The notes under the pieces are model-generated. The model searched no databases, was not told where the DNA came from, and was given only the letters and a program-made list of their open reading frames with translations. The translations under genes were made by a program, and so were the position numbers. From Cryomorphaceae bacterium (lineage in GTDB: Bacteria; Bacteroidota; Bacteroidia; Flavobacteriales; Schleiferiaceae): a DNA stretch of 64,000 nt. Location: NCBI GenBank assembly GCA_024638285.1, contig JAHEKP010000004.1, positions 1-64,000 of the forward strand. Reading direction: 5' to 3'. Below are positions 19,806-29,087 of this stretch, in pieces; the first letter of the stretch is position 1; each line of letters opens with the position of its first letter.

Positions 19806-22130
19806 TTACGGATTGTAGATTGATAACGGTAGATTTTTTGTGCGTTGCGATGAAGAATTTTTAAGCCGGATTTGAACCGTGTAAATTCCTGTGCTTAAGT
19901 GGCTTTCGTTCCATAGGTACGGACCTATACTGATGGGGTTTTCCCCGGCTATTCCCTCAAAAGAATGCCATGAAGTGATGGGGCGGCCGGCGCGATCTAA
20001 AAGCCGAAGAGCAAGGAGGTCTCCGGCCGCGAGGGATACCGAAAGGTTGGTCGAAGGAAGGTAGTAGTTGGGGTCGAAGCTCAGGTGGGTTCTGCTGAGG
20101 TGGGCGTTTAAATCATGTGTTGGTGTGATGGAAGTGCAACTGTTGGGTGCGTCGGGCGAAGCTTCAGATGGGCAGCACCAGCGTGCATGGTGTGGTGCCC
20201 AGTTCGAGGGAATGCGGCCAGGGCTTTGCACGGTGATTCGTTCCCAACTTCGGTGTTCCAGCGGAGCATCCCAAGACCAATAAGTGATTTCGTCAAAGAT
20301 TCGCGCGCCAATGCCTTGTAAGAGCAGTGTGGTCGTGTCGTTGGGTAAGGTTGTAGGGCTTGAAAAGGCACGAACTTGGTGTGGAGCGAGCAACGGAAAG
20401 AGGTCTCGTTGTAGCGCACAGAACTCAGGTGGGGAAGTATAAAACAGGTGCGCTGAAGTTCCAGAGGCACTCGTTTTTAGAAGGCGTAGTGGATCAAGTC
20501 GAACAGGTCGATCGCTGGTAGAAGCCAATTCTATGAACTCTTCTAATTGGTCCGGAGTGGCATGAACTTCATTGAAGAACACCGTTCCTGAATCTGGGAA
20601 TTGGGCAGGCAAAAGCTGGAGGATTGAATCCCCCAATTGTGGCGGGAGCACAGTATGTCTTACAGGAAGCAGGTATGGTGCATCTGAATTCCATTGTACT
20701 TGCAGTCGTGGAGCGAGCAGGTGGAGGTAGGAATAGAGTGAATGGGAAAATTGGACATAGTTTGTGCCGTTTTCATCCCCAAAAAGACCATTAGGTGGGT
20801 TTTTATCAAGCTTTTTAAACGGAACAGGTCCAGAAATGGAGGTTGTGGTGGGAACTACGTGCCACTGGGTATTGGTGTAGGATATAGAATCGGCCCGAAG
20901 TAGAAAATCACCAAAAGATTGATGCGGAGCATAGGGGAAATTATAGGGCTGAACAGCGACAGATACGCCTTCGTTCTTTAGGATGAGAATCCCTTCGTCA
21001 GGAAGAGTGAATCCGGGAATTAGTCGTACGTTTTGACCGTTTCCGTAGCTTATTGTTCCTGAGTCAAGGGGGCAAGGAATGGTTTTTTTTGCGCCACCCT
21101 GTGTAATAAAATCCAATTGTGCTTCTGGCATGGAAACAGGACTGTAAGCAATAAAATAATCGCCGTCATTTCCTTCAATTTGGTGGACGCCTATAATTTG
21201 TACGCTTTGACGATCAGGATAGTCGAGTAGCACAGAGTCTGTAGCAAAAAAGGTAAGATTTCCAGCTGTGTCGGCGGCAAGCGGAACTTCTATAGACCAT
21301 CGACCTAGCGGAATGGGCCGATCAAAAAAGACATCCCAATACGAGGGGCCTAGGTATGGATAAAATGCAGTATCTACGGGTGTTCCTTGCTGCGAACGAA
21401 GGATGACACCGTTTAAACTTCCTGGCGGAGGTACGGCAGGTTCGGACCAATTAAGTCTGAGTTTATACGGTGATAAAACAGCAATACTTTGCAATTTTGG
21501 TGCGAGGGTATCACGAAAAGTATAGCCATCTGCCCGCAATGTTGAAAACAAAAATTTATCCACACGGCTCGAGGTATAAGTGCATTGCAAACTGAGACGT
21601 TTTGAGGAACGAAGGGTGCTGTCGGTCGTACTGAACAAGAGCGAATCTGCATCGTATACGTGAAACGTATAGTTGCTGTCCCGTTCAATCCGAAGTGCAA
21701 TGGCGACTCCATTTTGGTTAACGTAGCCTGTAACGGCAGCGAGAACGCTGTCTTTTTCAGTGGTATGCAGCATCAAGGAAAGATCATCGTTACTAGAGCC
21801 GGAGAGTTGAATGGCATAATGCCCTAACTCTGATTCGATGAATCTGAAGCTGCAAAAATTGGCAGTGGATGGATTGAACTCCATGTTCATTTTGAGTCTC
21901 CAAATTCCACGGATTGCAGCGCGACTTTCACGGCGCCATTCCAAAGAACCTGCAGCTGGCGCTGCGCTCCGCAATCCATCTGTCGAAAATTGCATCCAAG
22001 CCGTATCGCCTTCCCAGTCTGGATTTGGGAAAGTTAAGGAGTCTAAAAGTTGGTAAAATTGGCCCGAGGCCGCGTTAAAAATAAGGCAAAAACAAAGCGT
22101 TAGTGCACTACGAAACAAGTCGGTGAACAT
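19806..22130 (-). CDS. Large secreted protein with lamin-tail-like domain
   Basis: 774 residues. A signal peptide (about 1-23, ending A-A-S-G-Q) is followed by an N-terminal beta-rich, concanavalin-like region (about 25-200), repeated beta-sandwich segments, and a lamin-tail-like stretch near 525-600 (F-N-E-V-H, E-E-F-I-E-L-A). The C-terminal 80 residues (L-R-L-L-D-R-A-G-R and S-T-G-I-Y-T-V-Q-I) look like a FlgD/T9SS-type fold, but the canonical P-N-P start is not clear, so export by T9SS is only likely. The function is unknown; such proteins are usually surface or extracellular. It is divergent from asd. No enzyme motif is visible. Confidence 0.75.
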   Translation of the reverse strand: MFTDLFRSALTLCFCLIFNAASGQFYQLLDSLTFPNPDWEGDTAWMQFSTDGLRSAAPAAGSLEWRRESRAAIRGIWRLKMNMEFNPSTANFCSFRFIESELGHYAIQLSGSSNDDLSLMLHTTEKDSVLAAVTGYVNQNGVAIALRIERDSNYTFHVYDADSLLFSTTDSTLRSSKRLSLQCTYTSSRVDKFLFSTLRADGYTFRDTLAPKLQSIAVLSPYKLRLNWSEPAVPPPGSLNGVILRSQQGTPVDTAFYPYLGPSYWDVFFDRPIPLGRWSIEVPLAADTAGNLTFFATDSVLLDYPDRQSVQIIGVHQIEGNDGDYFIAYSPVSMPEAQLDFITQGGAKKTIPCPLDSGTISYGNGQNVRLIPGFTLPDEGILILKNEGVSVAVQPYNFPYAPHQSFGDFLLRADSISYTNTQWHVVPTTTSISGPVPFKKLDKNPPNGLFGDENGTNYVQFSHSLYSYLHLLAPRLQVQWNSDAPYLLPVRHTVLPPQLGDSILQLLPAQFPDSGTVFFNEVHATPDQLEEFIELASTSDRPVRLDPLRLLKTSASGTSAHLFYTSPPEFCALQRDLFPLLAPHQVRAFSSPTTLPNDTTTLLLQGIGARIFDEITYWSWDAPLEHRSWERITVQSPGRIPSNWAPHHARWCCPSEASPDAPNSCTSITPTHDLNAHLSRTHLSFDPNYYLPSTNLSVSLAAGDLLALRLLDRAGRPITSWHSFEGIAGENPISIGPYLWNESHLSTGIYTVQIRLKNSSSQRTKNLPLSIYNP

Positions 22131-22145
22131 AAGGCAGTTTAGAAG

Positions 22146-22153
22146 TAGCTTTG
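22146..22153 (+). promoter_or_regulatory. Bacteroidota -7 box (TAGCTTTG) for asd
   Basis: Exact TAnnTTTG match 31 bases before the asd ATG at 22184, in the 53-bp divergent gap. Confidence 0.5.
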
Positions 22154-22183
22154 CGGGGTACTATATAAGTTAAGTCAATTTTT

Positions 22184-23176
22184 ATGAGAATTGCAGTTGT
22201 CGGTGCCACTGGAATGGTTGGCCAGATTATTTTGAAAGTATTGGCGGAGCGTAGCTTCCCTGTCACGGAGCTCATTCCTGTGGCATCGGAACGTAGCGTG
22301 GGAAAATCGATTGCTTTTGGCGGTCGAGATTGGACCATTCAAAGTTTGGATGCTGCCGTTGCCGCGGTACCTGACGTCGCTCTTTTCTCTGCCGGAGGCG
22401 AAACGTCCCTAAAGTGGGCGCCAAAATTTGCCGCTGCGGGCACCCGTGTCGTTGATAATTCCAGTGCATGGCGGATGGATGCGGATAAAAAATTGGTGGT
22501 ACCAGAAATTAACGCGGATGAATTAACTGCGGAAGATTTTATCATTGCAAATCCCAATTGTTCGACCATTCAATTGGTTATGGCACTGCATCCGCTCCAC
22601 CAGGCTTTTGGGGCAAAGCGAGTCATTGTCAGTACCTACCAAAGCGTTACTGGAACGGGTAAAGCAGCTGTTGATCAGCTCGAAGGCGAGCGTAATGGTG
22701 AAGACCCAAAAATGGTATATCCCTATAAAATTGACCGCAATTGCATCCCGCATTGCGACATTTTCCTCGACAACGATTACACCAAAGAGGAAATGAAGAT
22801 GACCCAGGAAACGGTGAAAATCATTGGCGATGCAAGCATTAAGCTAGCAGCTACGGCGGTTCGCGTTCCTGTGCAGGGCGGACACAGCGAAAGTGTGAAC
22901 ATAGAATTTGAACGCGAATTCACCTTAGAGGCGGTGAGGAAAATTTTAAACGATACTCCGGGCATTACGCTTCAGGACCGCCCCGAATTCAATACCTACC
23001 CTATGCCACTGATGGCGGAGGGAAAAGACGATGTCTTTGTGGGCCGATTACGCCGCGATTTCACCACCGAACATGCCCTCAACCTATGGATAGTTAGTGA
23101 TAACCTTCGTAAAGGAGCCGCTACGAATACCGTCCAGATTGCTGAGGTCTTGGTTAAAAAAGGGTTCATCGGATAA
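22184..23176 (+). CDS. asd: Aspartate-semialdehyde dehydrogenase
   Basis: 330 residues. A Rossmann start G-A-T-G-M-V-G (7-13) binds NADP; catalytic C126 lies in N-P-N-C-S-T-I-Q, and a R-V-P-V-x-x-G-H-S segment supplies the substrate-binding Arg and His. It reduces aspartyl phosphate to the semialdehyde for lysine, threonine, methionine and peptidoglycan precursor synthesis. The aspartokinase gene is not in the window. It has its own -7 box and is followed after 58 bases by msrA. Confidence 0.96.
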   Translation: MRIAVVGATGMVGQIILKVLAERSFPVTELIPVASERSVGKSIAFGGRDWTIQSLDAAVAAVPDVALFSAGGETSLKWAPKFAAAGTRVVDNSSAWRMDADKKLVVPEINADELTAEDFIIANPNCSTIQLVMALHPLHQAFGAKRVIVSTYQSVTGTGKAAVDQLEGERNGEDPKMVYPYKIDRNCIPHCDIFLDNDYTKEEMKMTQETVKIIGDASIKLAATAVRVPVQGGHSESVNIEFEREFTLEAVRKILNDTPGITLQDRPEFNTYPMPLMAEGKDDVFVGRLRRDFTTEHALNLWIVSDNLRKGAATNTVQIAEVLVKKGFIG

Positions 23177-23234
23177 TTTTTAATTCGATCGTACTTCATC
23201 CGAACCACCTTTGGCGTTTTTGCGTTACTTAGGT

Positions 23235-23834
23235 ATGAAAATTAAAGCAATAGCAATGGCTATGTTCGCATTTCTGGCGAGCTGTACGGCCCAAACCAAC
23301 AAGAAGATGAGCGACGCATATGCGATGGCCACCATACCGGCACCCGAAGAAGGACAAGAAGTAGCGGTCTTAGCATCGGGATGTTTTTGGGGCACAGAAT
23401 TTTATTTACAAAAAATCCCAGGTGTGCTCGCAACAACCTGTGGATATACGGGTGGAATGGTCAAGAACCCGACCTATCGTGAGGTTTGCAGTAAGCGCAC
23501 GGGTCACTACGAAGCAGTACATGTGGTTTTTGATCCGCAGCAGGTTTCGTTTGAAGAGATCGCACGTGTATTTTTTGAAACACACGACCCTACCCAACGC
23601 AATGGTCAAGGTCCTGATATAGGGCCGCAGTACCGTAGTGCGGTATTTTTTCAGAATCCAGAACAACGAGAGGTTACAGAACAACTCATCGGCCTGCTTG
23701 AAACGAAAGGTTACGATGTTGCAACGGAGGTTTTACCAGCCGCAACGTTCTATTCAGCAGAAAACTACCACCAAGATTACTACGATAATAAGGGTGGGAC
23801 TCCGTATTGTCACGCACCGAGAAAACTATTTTAA
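23235..23834 (+). CDS. msrA: Peptide-methionine (S)-S-oxide reductase, lipoprotein form
   Basis: 199 residues from ATG 23235. A TTG 24 bases earlier is in frame, but the ATG puts a clean lipoprotein signal (M-K-I-K-A... L-A-S-C) at the very N-terminus, so ATG is chosen. The MsrA domain begins with the catalytic motif G-C-F-W-G, followed by G-Y-T-G-G and G-H-Y-E-A-V. It repairs oxidised methionine, here probably in the periplasm attached to a membrane through a lipidated Cys (about residue 17). It ends at a bidirectional terminator shared with accC. There is no msrB fusion. Confidence 0.93.
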   Translation: MKIKAIAMAMFAFLASCTAQTNKKMSDAYAMATIPAPEEGQEVAVLASGCFWGTEFYLQKIPGVLATTCGYTGGMVKNPTYREVCSKRTGHYEAVHVVFDPQQVSFEEIARVFFETHDPTQRNGQGPDIGPQYRSAVFFQNPEQREVTEQLIGLLETKGYDVATEVLPAATFYSAENYHQDYYDNKGGTPYCHAPRKLF

Positions 23835-23860
23835 CCGGAAATAAAAATTGATGGGACCAA

Positions 23861-23892
23861 AAAACCCCGGCGCTAGGCGCCGGGGTTTTTTT
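23861..23892. terminator. Bidirectional terminator between msrA and accC
   Basis: A 9-bp stem (23865-23873 with 23877-23885), loop tag, flanked by AAAA (23861-23864) and seven T (23886-23892). Confidence 0.92.
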
Positions 23893-23913
23893 ATACAATC
23901 TTGTCTTAACCTC

Positions 23914-25254
23914 TTATTCAACCAATTTAAAATCTTCCATAAACTTCGTAGTGTATACACCTCTACGGAAGTCTTCATTTTGCAACAATTGCTGGTGGAA
24001 TGGAATAGTTGTTTTTACACCTTCGATCACGAATTCACCTAGGGCACGCTGAAGCTTATCGATCGCTTCCTCACGCGTGCGTGCGGTGACAATCAATTTA
24101 GCGATCATAGAATCATAAAACGGTGGAATCATATAGCCACTGTAACAATGGGTATCTAGACGCACGCCGTGACCTCCTGGTGCATGGAAAGAGGCAATTT
24201 TACCTGGGGATGGACGGAAGTCGTTGAAAGCGTCTTCTGCGTTAATCCGTACTTCTATACTGTGCATTTCAGGGAAATAGTTTTTACCTGAGATTTTCTC
24301 TCCTGCAGCAACTTTGATTTGCTCACGAATCAAATCGAATCCAACTACTTGTTCTGTGATTGGGTGCTCAACCTGAATACGTGTATTCATTTCCATAAAA
24401 TAGAAATTACGGTCTTTATCTACCAAAAACTCTACAGTACCAGCGCCTTCGTAGGCAATAAATTCTGCAGCCTTAACAGCAGCATCACCCATTTTCTTAC
24501 GAAGTTTATCCGTCATAAATGGCGAAGGTGTTTCTTCAACCAATTTTTGGTGACGACGCTGCACGGAACAATCACGTTCAGATAAATGACAAGCTTTGCC
24601 ATAACTATCACCAATGACTTGAATCTCGATGTGACGTGGCTCAAGAATGAGTTTTTCCATGTACATACCGTCGTTACCAAATGCAGCAGCGGATTCTCTA
24701 CGTGCACTTTTCCACGCACCCTCTAGTTCACTTTCTGCAAAAATTGCACGCATACCCTTACCACCACCACCTGCGGTAGCTTTCATCATCACTGGGTAAC
24801 CAATTTTTGCAGCCGTTTTGCGGGCGTGTTCTAGCGAGTCAAGGATACCTTCAGAACCTGGCACACAAGGTACCCCTGCTTCTTTCATGGTTTCCTTAGC
24901 CGTAGCTTTATCTCCCATCTTATCAATCTGCTCTGCTGTAGCACCAATAAACTTGATACCGTGCTCTGCACAGATTCTTGAGAATTTCGCGTTTTCACTT
25001 AAGAATCCATAACCTGGGTGAATGGCATCCGCATTTGTGATTTCGGCTGCTGAAATGATGTTAGGGATACTTAAATAGCTCTCTGAAGATGCAGCTGGAC
25101 CAATACAAACCGCTTCGTCTGCAAAGCGCACGTGCAGTGAGTCGGCATCTGCTTTTGAATAAACAGCAACCGTTTTAATGCCCATTTCTTTACACGTGCG
25201 AATGACGCGAAGGGCAATCTCACCACGGTTGGCAATGAGTATTTTCTTAAACAT
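23914..25254 (-). CDS. accC: Biotin carboxylase subunit of acetyl-CoA carboxylase
   Basis: 446 residues, the normal AccC length. The N-terminus is [11 protein letters not shown]; the ATP-grasp domain has [11 protein letters not shown], and the catalytic region has [11 protein letters not shown]. It carboxylates the biotin on AccB using bicarbonate and ATP. It lies 22 bases downstream of accB, as the last gene of fabH-accB-accC. The carboxyltransferase genes accA and accD are not in the window. Confidence 0.97.
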   Translation of the reverse strand: MFKKILIANRGEIALRVIRTCKEMGIKTVAVYSKADADSLHVRFADEAVCIGPAASSESYLSIPNIISAAEITNADAIHPGYGFLSENAKFSRICAEHGIKFIGATAEQIDKMGDKATAKETMKEAGVPCVPGSEGILDSLEHARKTAAKIGYPVMMKATAGGGGKGMRAIFAESELEGAWKSARRESAAAFGNDGMYMEKLILEPRHIEIQVIGDSYGKACHLSERDCSVQRRHQKLVEETPSPFMTDKLRKKMGDAAVKAAEFIAYEGAGTVEFLVDKDRNFYFMEMNTRIQVEHPITEQVVGFDLIREQIKVAAGEKISGKNYFPEMHSIEVRINAEDAFNDFRPSPGKIASFHAPGGHGVRLDTHCYSGYMIPPFYDSMIAKLIVTARTREEAIDKLQRALGEFVIEGVKTTIPFHQQLLQNEDFRRGVYTTKFMEDFKLVE

Positions 25255-25276
25255 AACCTGGGAGGTTTAAAATGAA

Positions 25277-25765
25277 TTAAGAAGGATCAACCAAGAACAA
25301 TGGCTGGTCGTATTCTATTGGTGTCTTGTCGTCCACAAGAACCTTGACAATGTTACCGCTGACTTCACTTTCAATTTCATTGAATAGTTTCATTGCTTCA
25401 ACAATACAAAGAACATCACCTGGCTTGATAGAATCACCCACTTTTACAAAAGCATCCTGGTCAGGTGATGGCGTTCTATAGAACGTACCAATCATTGGAG
25501 ATTTGATGGTAATGTAGTTGGCATTTTCATCGGCTTCAGCAGCGGGGGCAGGTGCAGCAGGGGCTGCAGTTGTAGTGACTGCCGGAACAGGTGCTGCTGC
25601 AGCTGGCATTTGCTGCGGTGCCACGGCCTGAACATACGTTGGCTGGTCGCTAGCTTCAGGGCCAGTTTTAATGTTTATCTTGAAATCTTCTGTTTCTAAG
25701 CTCACTTCTTGAGCACCACTTTTGGCGACAAATTTGATGAGCGCCTGGATTTCTTTCAAGTCCAT
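25277..25765 (-). CDS. accB: Biotin carboxyl carrier protein of acetyl-CoA carboxylase
   Basis: 162 residues. An N-terminal helical segment (1-35) and an Ala/Pro-rich flexible linker (about 45-80) lead to the biotinyl domain (about 83-161) with biotin-accepting K126 in E-A-M-K-L. The insertion before the biotin motif (T-F-Y-R-T-P-S-P) is the thumb characteristic of AccB. It carries CO2 between AccC and the AccAD carboxyltransferase. It is 34 bases downstream of fabH. Confidence 0.97.
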   Translation of the reverse strand: MDLKEIQALIKFVAKSGAQEVSLETEDFKINIKTGPEASDQPTYVQAVAPQQMPAAAAPVPAVTTTAAPAAPAPAAEADENANYITIKSPMIGTFYRTPSPDQDAFVKVGDSIKPGDVLCIVEAMKLFNEIESEVSGNIVKVLVDDKTPIEYDQPLFLVDPS

Positions 25766-25799
25766 ATTTAATATGTATTTAGGAATATGAAGTTACGAG

Positions 25800-26792
25800 T
25801 TATTTTTTATCGATGGCCCATTTCACCCACATGGCGCCCCAAGTAAATCCTCCGCCAAATGCAGCGAAGAAAATATTATCTCCTTTCTTGAATTTATCTT
25901 TGTAATCCCAGAGTCCAAGAGGGATAGTGGCAGATGTGGTATTGCCGTATTTCTGAATATTAATAACGACTTTGTCTTTGGTTAACTCCATACGACGTGC
26001 AGTGGCATCAATAATTCTTAGGTTGGCCTGATGCGGCACCAAATAAGCGACATCTTCACCTGTCAAATTGTTTTTTTCGAGCAATTCAGCTGAAGTATCC
26101 GCCATGCGACTCACTGCAAAACGGAACACGCTTTGGCCTTCTTGACGAATGGCATGTTGTTTATTATCGATGGTCTCGTGGGATGGAGGAAGGAACGAAC
26201 CGCCTGCTTCAATGCGGAGAAAATCACGACCTGTTGCATCGGTTCTAAGAATTTCATCTTGAACACCTAGGCCCTCTTCATTAGGCTCCATAAGTACCAC
26301 GCCACAACCGTCACCAAAAAGAATACAGGTTGTACGGTCGGTATAATCCACAATAGAAGACATAACATCCGAACCAACTACAAGTACTTTCTTGTATTTG
26401 CCGCTCTCTATGTAAGCCGCTGCATTACTTACTGCATAAAGAAAGGAAGAACACGCAGCTTGTAAGTCAAAAGCATAAGCGTTTGTGGCACCAATTTCTT
26501 GAGCGATGTAAGCAGAGGTAATAGCTACCGGCATGTCCGGGGTGACGGAAGCAAGAATAACGAGATCCACATCGTCAACGGTAACCCCGTATTCTTTTTT
26601 CATGGCCTCAACAGCCTTGATAGCGAGGTAGGAAGCACCCATTCCTTCTTCAGGTTTAAGGATGCGACGTTCCTTGATGCCTGTACGCGTGGTAATCCAC
26701 TCGTCATTAGTTTCGACCATGGTTGCCAATTCGTCGTTGGACAACACATATTCTGGAACGTATCCGCCAAGAGCGGTGATTGCTGCTTTCAT
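25800..26792 (-). CDS. fabH: Beta-ketoacyl-ACP synthase III
   Basis: 330 residues. A thiolase-fold enzyme with the FabH triad C114 (Q-A-A-C-S-S-F), H254 (P-H-Q-A-N) and N284 (Y-G-N-T-T-S-A). It starts fatty acid chains by joining an acyl-CoA (often branched in this phylum) with malonyl-ACP. It heads fabH-accB-accC, linking chain initiation with malonyl-CoA supply. A weak -7 box (TATTTTAG at 26814-26821, minus strand) and the terminator behind rpmF suggest its own promoter. Confidence 0.97.
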   Translation of the reverse strand: MKAAITALGGYVPEYVLSNDELATMVETNDEWITTRTGIKERRILKPEEGMGASYLAIKAVEAMKKEYGVTVDDVDLVILASVTPDMPVAITSAYIAQEIGATNAYAFDLQAACSSFLYAVSNAAAYIESGKYKKVLVVGSDVMSSIVDYTDRTTCILFGDGCGVVLMEPNEEGLGVQDEILRTDATGRDFLRIEAGGSFLPPSHETIDNKQHAIRQEGQSVFRFAVSRMADTSAELLEKNNLTGEDVAYLVPHQANLRIIDATARRMELTKDKVVINIQKYGNTTSATIPLGLWDYKDKFKKGDNIFFAAFGGGFTWGAMWVKWAIDKK

Positions 26793-26848
26793 GGTTTCTT
26801 CAGTTGTAGGGGGCTAAAATAGGTCCCGTGGAACACTTAGAGGGGTTT

Positions 26849-26886
26849 AAAAAAGAAAAAGTAGCCCAAAATTGAGCTACTTTTTT
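26849..26886 (-). terminator. Terminator between rpmF and fabH
   Basis: GTAGC (26861-26865) pairs with GCTAC (26876-26880), extended by A/T pairs. On the minus strand it is followed by a T-rich run (complement of 26849-26860). It lies downstream of rpmF, so rpmF transcripts may stop here or read through in part to fabH. Confidence 0.75.
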
Positions 26887-26911
26887 AACAATCAATGTTT
26901 TATAGAATGGC

Positions 26912-27094
26912 TTAAGCCTTTTCCATAACTACCTTACCCTTGTAGTACAACTTACCTTCGTGCCAATGCGCGCGGTGGTACAGGTGGGCTTCACCAGTGG
27001 TTGGGCAGATAGCCAATTGCTGATCAGCTGCCTTGTAGTGTGTTCTACGCTTGTCTCTTCTCGTGCTCGACTGTCTGCGTTTAGGATGTGCCAT
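26912..27094 (-). CDS. rpmF: 50S ribosomal protein L32
   Basis: 60 residues. The basic N-terminus ([19 protein letters not shown]) is diagnostic for L32. The zinc-ribbon cysteines of some L32 forms are mostly absent: only C29 remains, in C-P-T-T-G, which I expect for the zinc-free form of Flavobacteria-type organisms. It is 10 bases downstream of the DUF177 gene, a pairing known across bacteria (YceD-rpmF). Confidence 0.96.
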   Translation of the reverse strand: MAHPKRRQSSTRRDKRRTHYKAADQQLAICPTTGEAHLYHRAHWHEGKLYYKGKVVMEKA

Positions 27095-27104
27095 CTCTAC
27101 TTAA

Positions 27105-27605
27105 TTATTTATTCAACAAGTTTTTTAGTTGATCCCATCTAGGATCTGTCTTTTCTTCTATTTCGTCTTCTTCCTCTTCAATGAAATCCTCAATGCCGTT
27201 ACCTGCGTTTGGTCCTAAGAGCTTTGATGGAATACTGAGCACTACTAACTCGTAGATCATTTGACCTGCGTTGAATTCGTAGTTGCCATGCGGCAAAATG
27301 AGGAGTTCCTCATTTTCATCGTTGTATTCATCGCCGAACTTAATCTGCATCGCAAAGCTGTTTTCAAGCGCCTGTAAATACATTTCGTTCGTAATGTCAC
27401 AAGGCGCTTCGATGGCTCCGGTAAAACGCAATTCTAAATCTAGAACAGTTTCACTTTTCAACATCTTAAGCTCAGCCGATCCACTTAAACCGCGGTAGTC
27501 TGAATATTCAAAGAGCGTAAAGAACGTGTCATCCAAATCATACTGGAATTCATGTGGTCCTAACGCTAAGCCTCTAAAGGCAATATCAAAATCGCGTTTT
27601 TTCAC
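27105..27605 (-). CDS. DUF177 (YceD-like) protein
   Basis: 166 residues with an N-terminal K-R-D-F-D-I-A-F-R-G-L segment, a central L-x-L-R-F-T-G-A-I-E-A-P-C-D motif, and an acidic tail (E-E-E-E-D-E-I-E-E). The C-terminal D-P-R-W-D-Q-L-K-N-L is a family hallmark. This family sits upstream of rpmF and has been linked to 23S rRNA or ribosome biogenesis; its exact reaction is not known to me. It begins at GTG 27605, 27 bases after an exact -7 box at 27632-27639, so the DUF177-rpmF pair has its own promoter within the minus-strand cluster. Confidence 0.9.
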   Translation of the reverse strand: MKKRDFDIAFRGLALGPHEFQYDLDDTFFTLFEYSDYRGLSGSAELKMLKSETVLDLELRFTGAIEAPCDITNEMYLQALENSFAMQIKFGDEYNDENEELLILPHGNYEFNAGQMIYELVVLSIPSKLLGPNAGNGIEDFIEEEEDEIEEKTDPRWDQLKNLLNK

Positions 27606-27631
27606 AGGTCAAGTATCACTGAATGAGCGGG

Positions 27632-27639
27632 CAAAGATA
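27632..27639 (-). promoter_or_regulatory. Bacteroidota -7 box (TATCTTTG) for DUF177-rpmF
   Basis: Exact TAnnTTTG on the minus strand, in the 53-bp gap between pdxA and the DUF177 gene. Supports the GTG start at 27605. Confidence 0.55.
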
Positions 27640-27658
27640 TTGAAATTGTTGAAAACTT

Positions 27659-29083
27659 CTAACTCTTCTCTTTTTGTTTTTTTAGCGGATCTTTTGTCAT
27701 TTCATCATACCCCTTTCGCGCATGGTAAACTTCAATAGCTGTGTAGAGGGCATTTCTCATGGAAGTAGCATCAGCCTTGCCTTTACCAGCAAGGTGCATG
27801 GCTGTTCCATGATCTGGTGAGGTACGAACTAATTCTAGACCTGCGGTGAAATTGGTTCCACTTCCCATCGCTAAAGATTTAAAAGGAACCAACACTTGGT
27901 CGTGGTACATGCCTAAAACGGCATCAAATTTTGACTCATAGCCCTGTCCGAAGAAACCATCTGCTGGAAACGGTCCTTTAACCACCGCATCTTTGTATTG
28001 CACTTTTTGTATTGCAGGGCGAATGATTTCTTGTTCTTCGCTTCCAATTGTTCCCATCTCACCTGCATGCGGGTTGAGTCCGAGCACAGCAATTCGTGGT
28101 TTTATGATGCCAAAGTCTCGTTTTAAACTTTGTGCAAGCAGCTCGATGGACGTACAGATAGACGCTTCCGTAATTCCTTCTGCCACTTTAGAAATGGGCA
28201 CATGGCCGGTTACTGTGGCCACTTTTAATTGGTCTGACGTTAAAATCATCAGGACTTCATTGCCAAATTGATTAGCGAGATACCCAGTATGACCTGAAAA
28301 GCCCTCGACGCTTGCGGCGATGTTGTGTTTATTGATAGGCGCAGTGAGCAGTGCCTGAATCTGCCCGGCTTTTGCAGCCTCAATAGCGGCATCTATACTT
28401 TTTAGTGCATAAGCGCCGCTCACATCAGTGGGTATGCCTAAAGTAAGTTCAACATTGTCGTCCCAACTTAATACGAGGTTGTTTGCACCTTCCTTAATGT
28501 CTTCAATGGTATCGCAAAGTTGGAATTGAAAATCGCGTTTATTGATTGCGTTTCTATGGTAGGAAGCCAATTTGCTCGAAGCAAAGACCACTGGGGTGCA
28601 CAATTCGGTAAGTCGGGTATCCTCTAACATTGAAATGATAACCTCCATTCCTATGCCGTTTAAGTCGCCACAAGTGATTCCAACTACTGGTTTTTCTAGC
28701 ACCGTTTCTTTATGGACCACTGTAGCTGCTGCACTTGAAAAATCAATGTCGTAAAGGTCATTTTGTAAGTCGTATTCGGCCTGAATTTCTTCACTTACCG
28801 GAGTCGCTTTTACGTCCTTTCCTTCGCGGCGTTTGTTTCGATTGTTTCGATTGCGACCACGGTTGTTTCTATTTCCGCCGGCGCCCTCCTCTTTTGGGCC
28901 ATTTTCTGAAGCCTTCGCTGGTTTAGACTGGGCATTTGCCCCCTCTTGAGCTTCGCCTTCATTTTTACCGCGGTTACGGTTTCTATTTCTACCACCTCTA
29001 CTTCTTCTCCTGGCATTGCCCTCTTTATTCTGGCCGTCAGGAGTATTGGGTTTGTTTGGTGTATTTTCTTTAGCGTCACTCAT
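27659..29083 (-). CDS. pdxA: 4-hydroxythreonine-4-phosphate dehydrogenase with Arg/Asn-rich N-terminal extension
   Basis: 474 residues, about 125 longer than usual PdxA. Residues 131-470 are PdxA: G-I-T-C-G-D-L-N-G-I-G at the start and metal-ligand histidines H265 (F-S-G-H-T-G-Y), H339 (N-P-H-A-G) and H394 (Y-H-D-Q-V). It oxidises 4-phosphohydroxythreonine for pyridoxal phosphate synthesis. Residues 1-90 are low-complexity, with Arg/Asn/Gly runs (R-R-R-S-R-G-G-R-N-R-N-R-N-R-G and N-R-N-N-R-G-R-N-R-N-N-R-N) resembling disordered RNA-binding tails. Residues 91-130 are a less biased linker. No ATG occurs between codons 1 and 146, so the extension is part of the frame. It is 4 bases after the aminopeptidase. 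Confidence 0.9.
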   Translation of the reverse strand: MSDAKENTPNKPNTPDGQNKEGNARRRSRGGRNRNRNRGKNEGEAQEGANAQSKPAKASENGPKEEGAGGNRNNRGRNRNNRNKRREGKDVKATPVSEEIQAEYDLQNDLYDIDFSSAAATVVHKETVLEKPVVGITCGDLNGIGMEVIISMLEDTRLTELCTPVVFASSKLASYHRNAINKRDFQFQLCDTIEDIKEGANNLVLSWDDNVELTLGIPTDVSGAYALKSIDAAIEAAKAGQIQALLTAPINKHNIAASVEGFSGHTGYLANQFGNEVLMILTSDQLKVATVTGHVPISKVAEGITEASICTSIELLAQSLKRDFGIIKPRIAVLGLNPHAGEMGTIGSEEQEIIRPAIQKVQYKDAVVKGPFPADGFFGQGYESKFDAVLGMYHDQVLVPFKSLAMGSGTNFTAGLELVRTSPDHGTAMHLAGKGKADATSMRNALYTAIEVYHARKGYDEMTKDPLKKQKEKS

Positions 29084-29087
29084 AGTG

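Noticed and set aside
20108-20470. 120-residue frame on the minus strand inside the lamin-tail gene
   Set aside because: A shadow frame of the 774-residue gene, with no motifs and no start signals.
23211-23234. TTG start for msrA at 23211
   Set aside because: ATG 23235 places a clear lipoprotein signal at the N-terminus; the TTG would precede it with eight unrelated residues.
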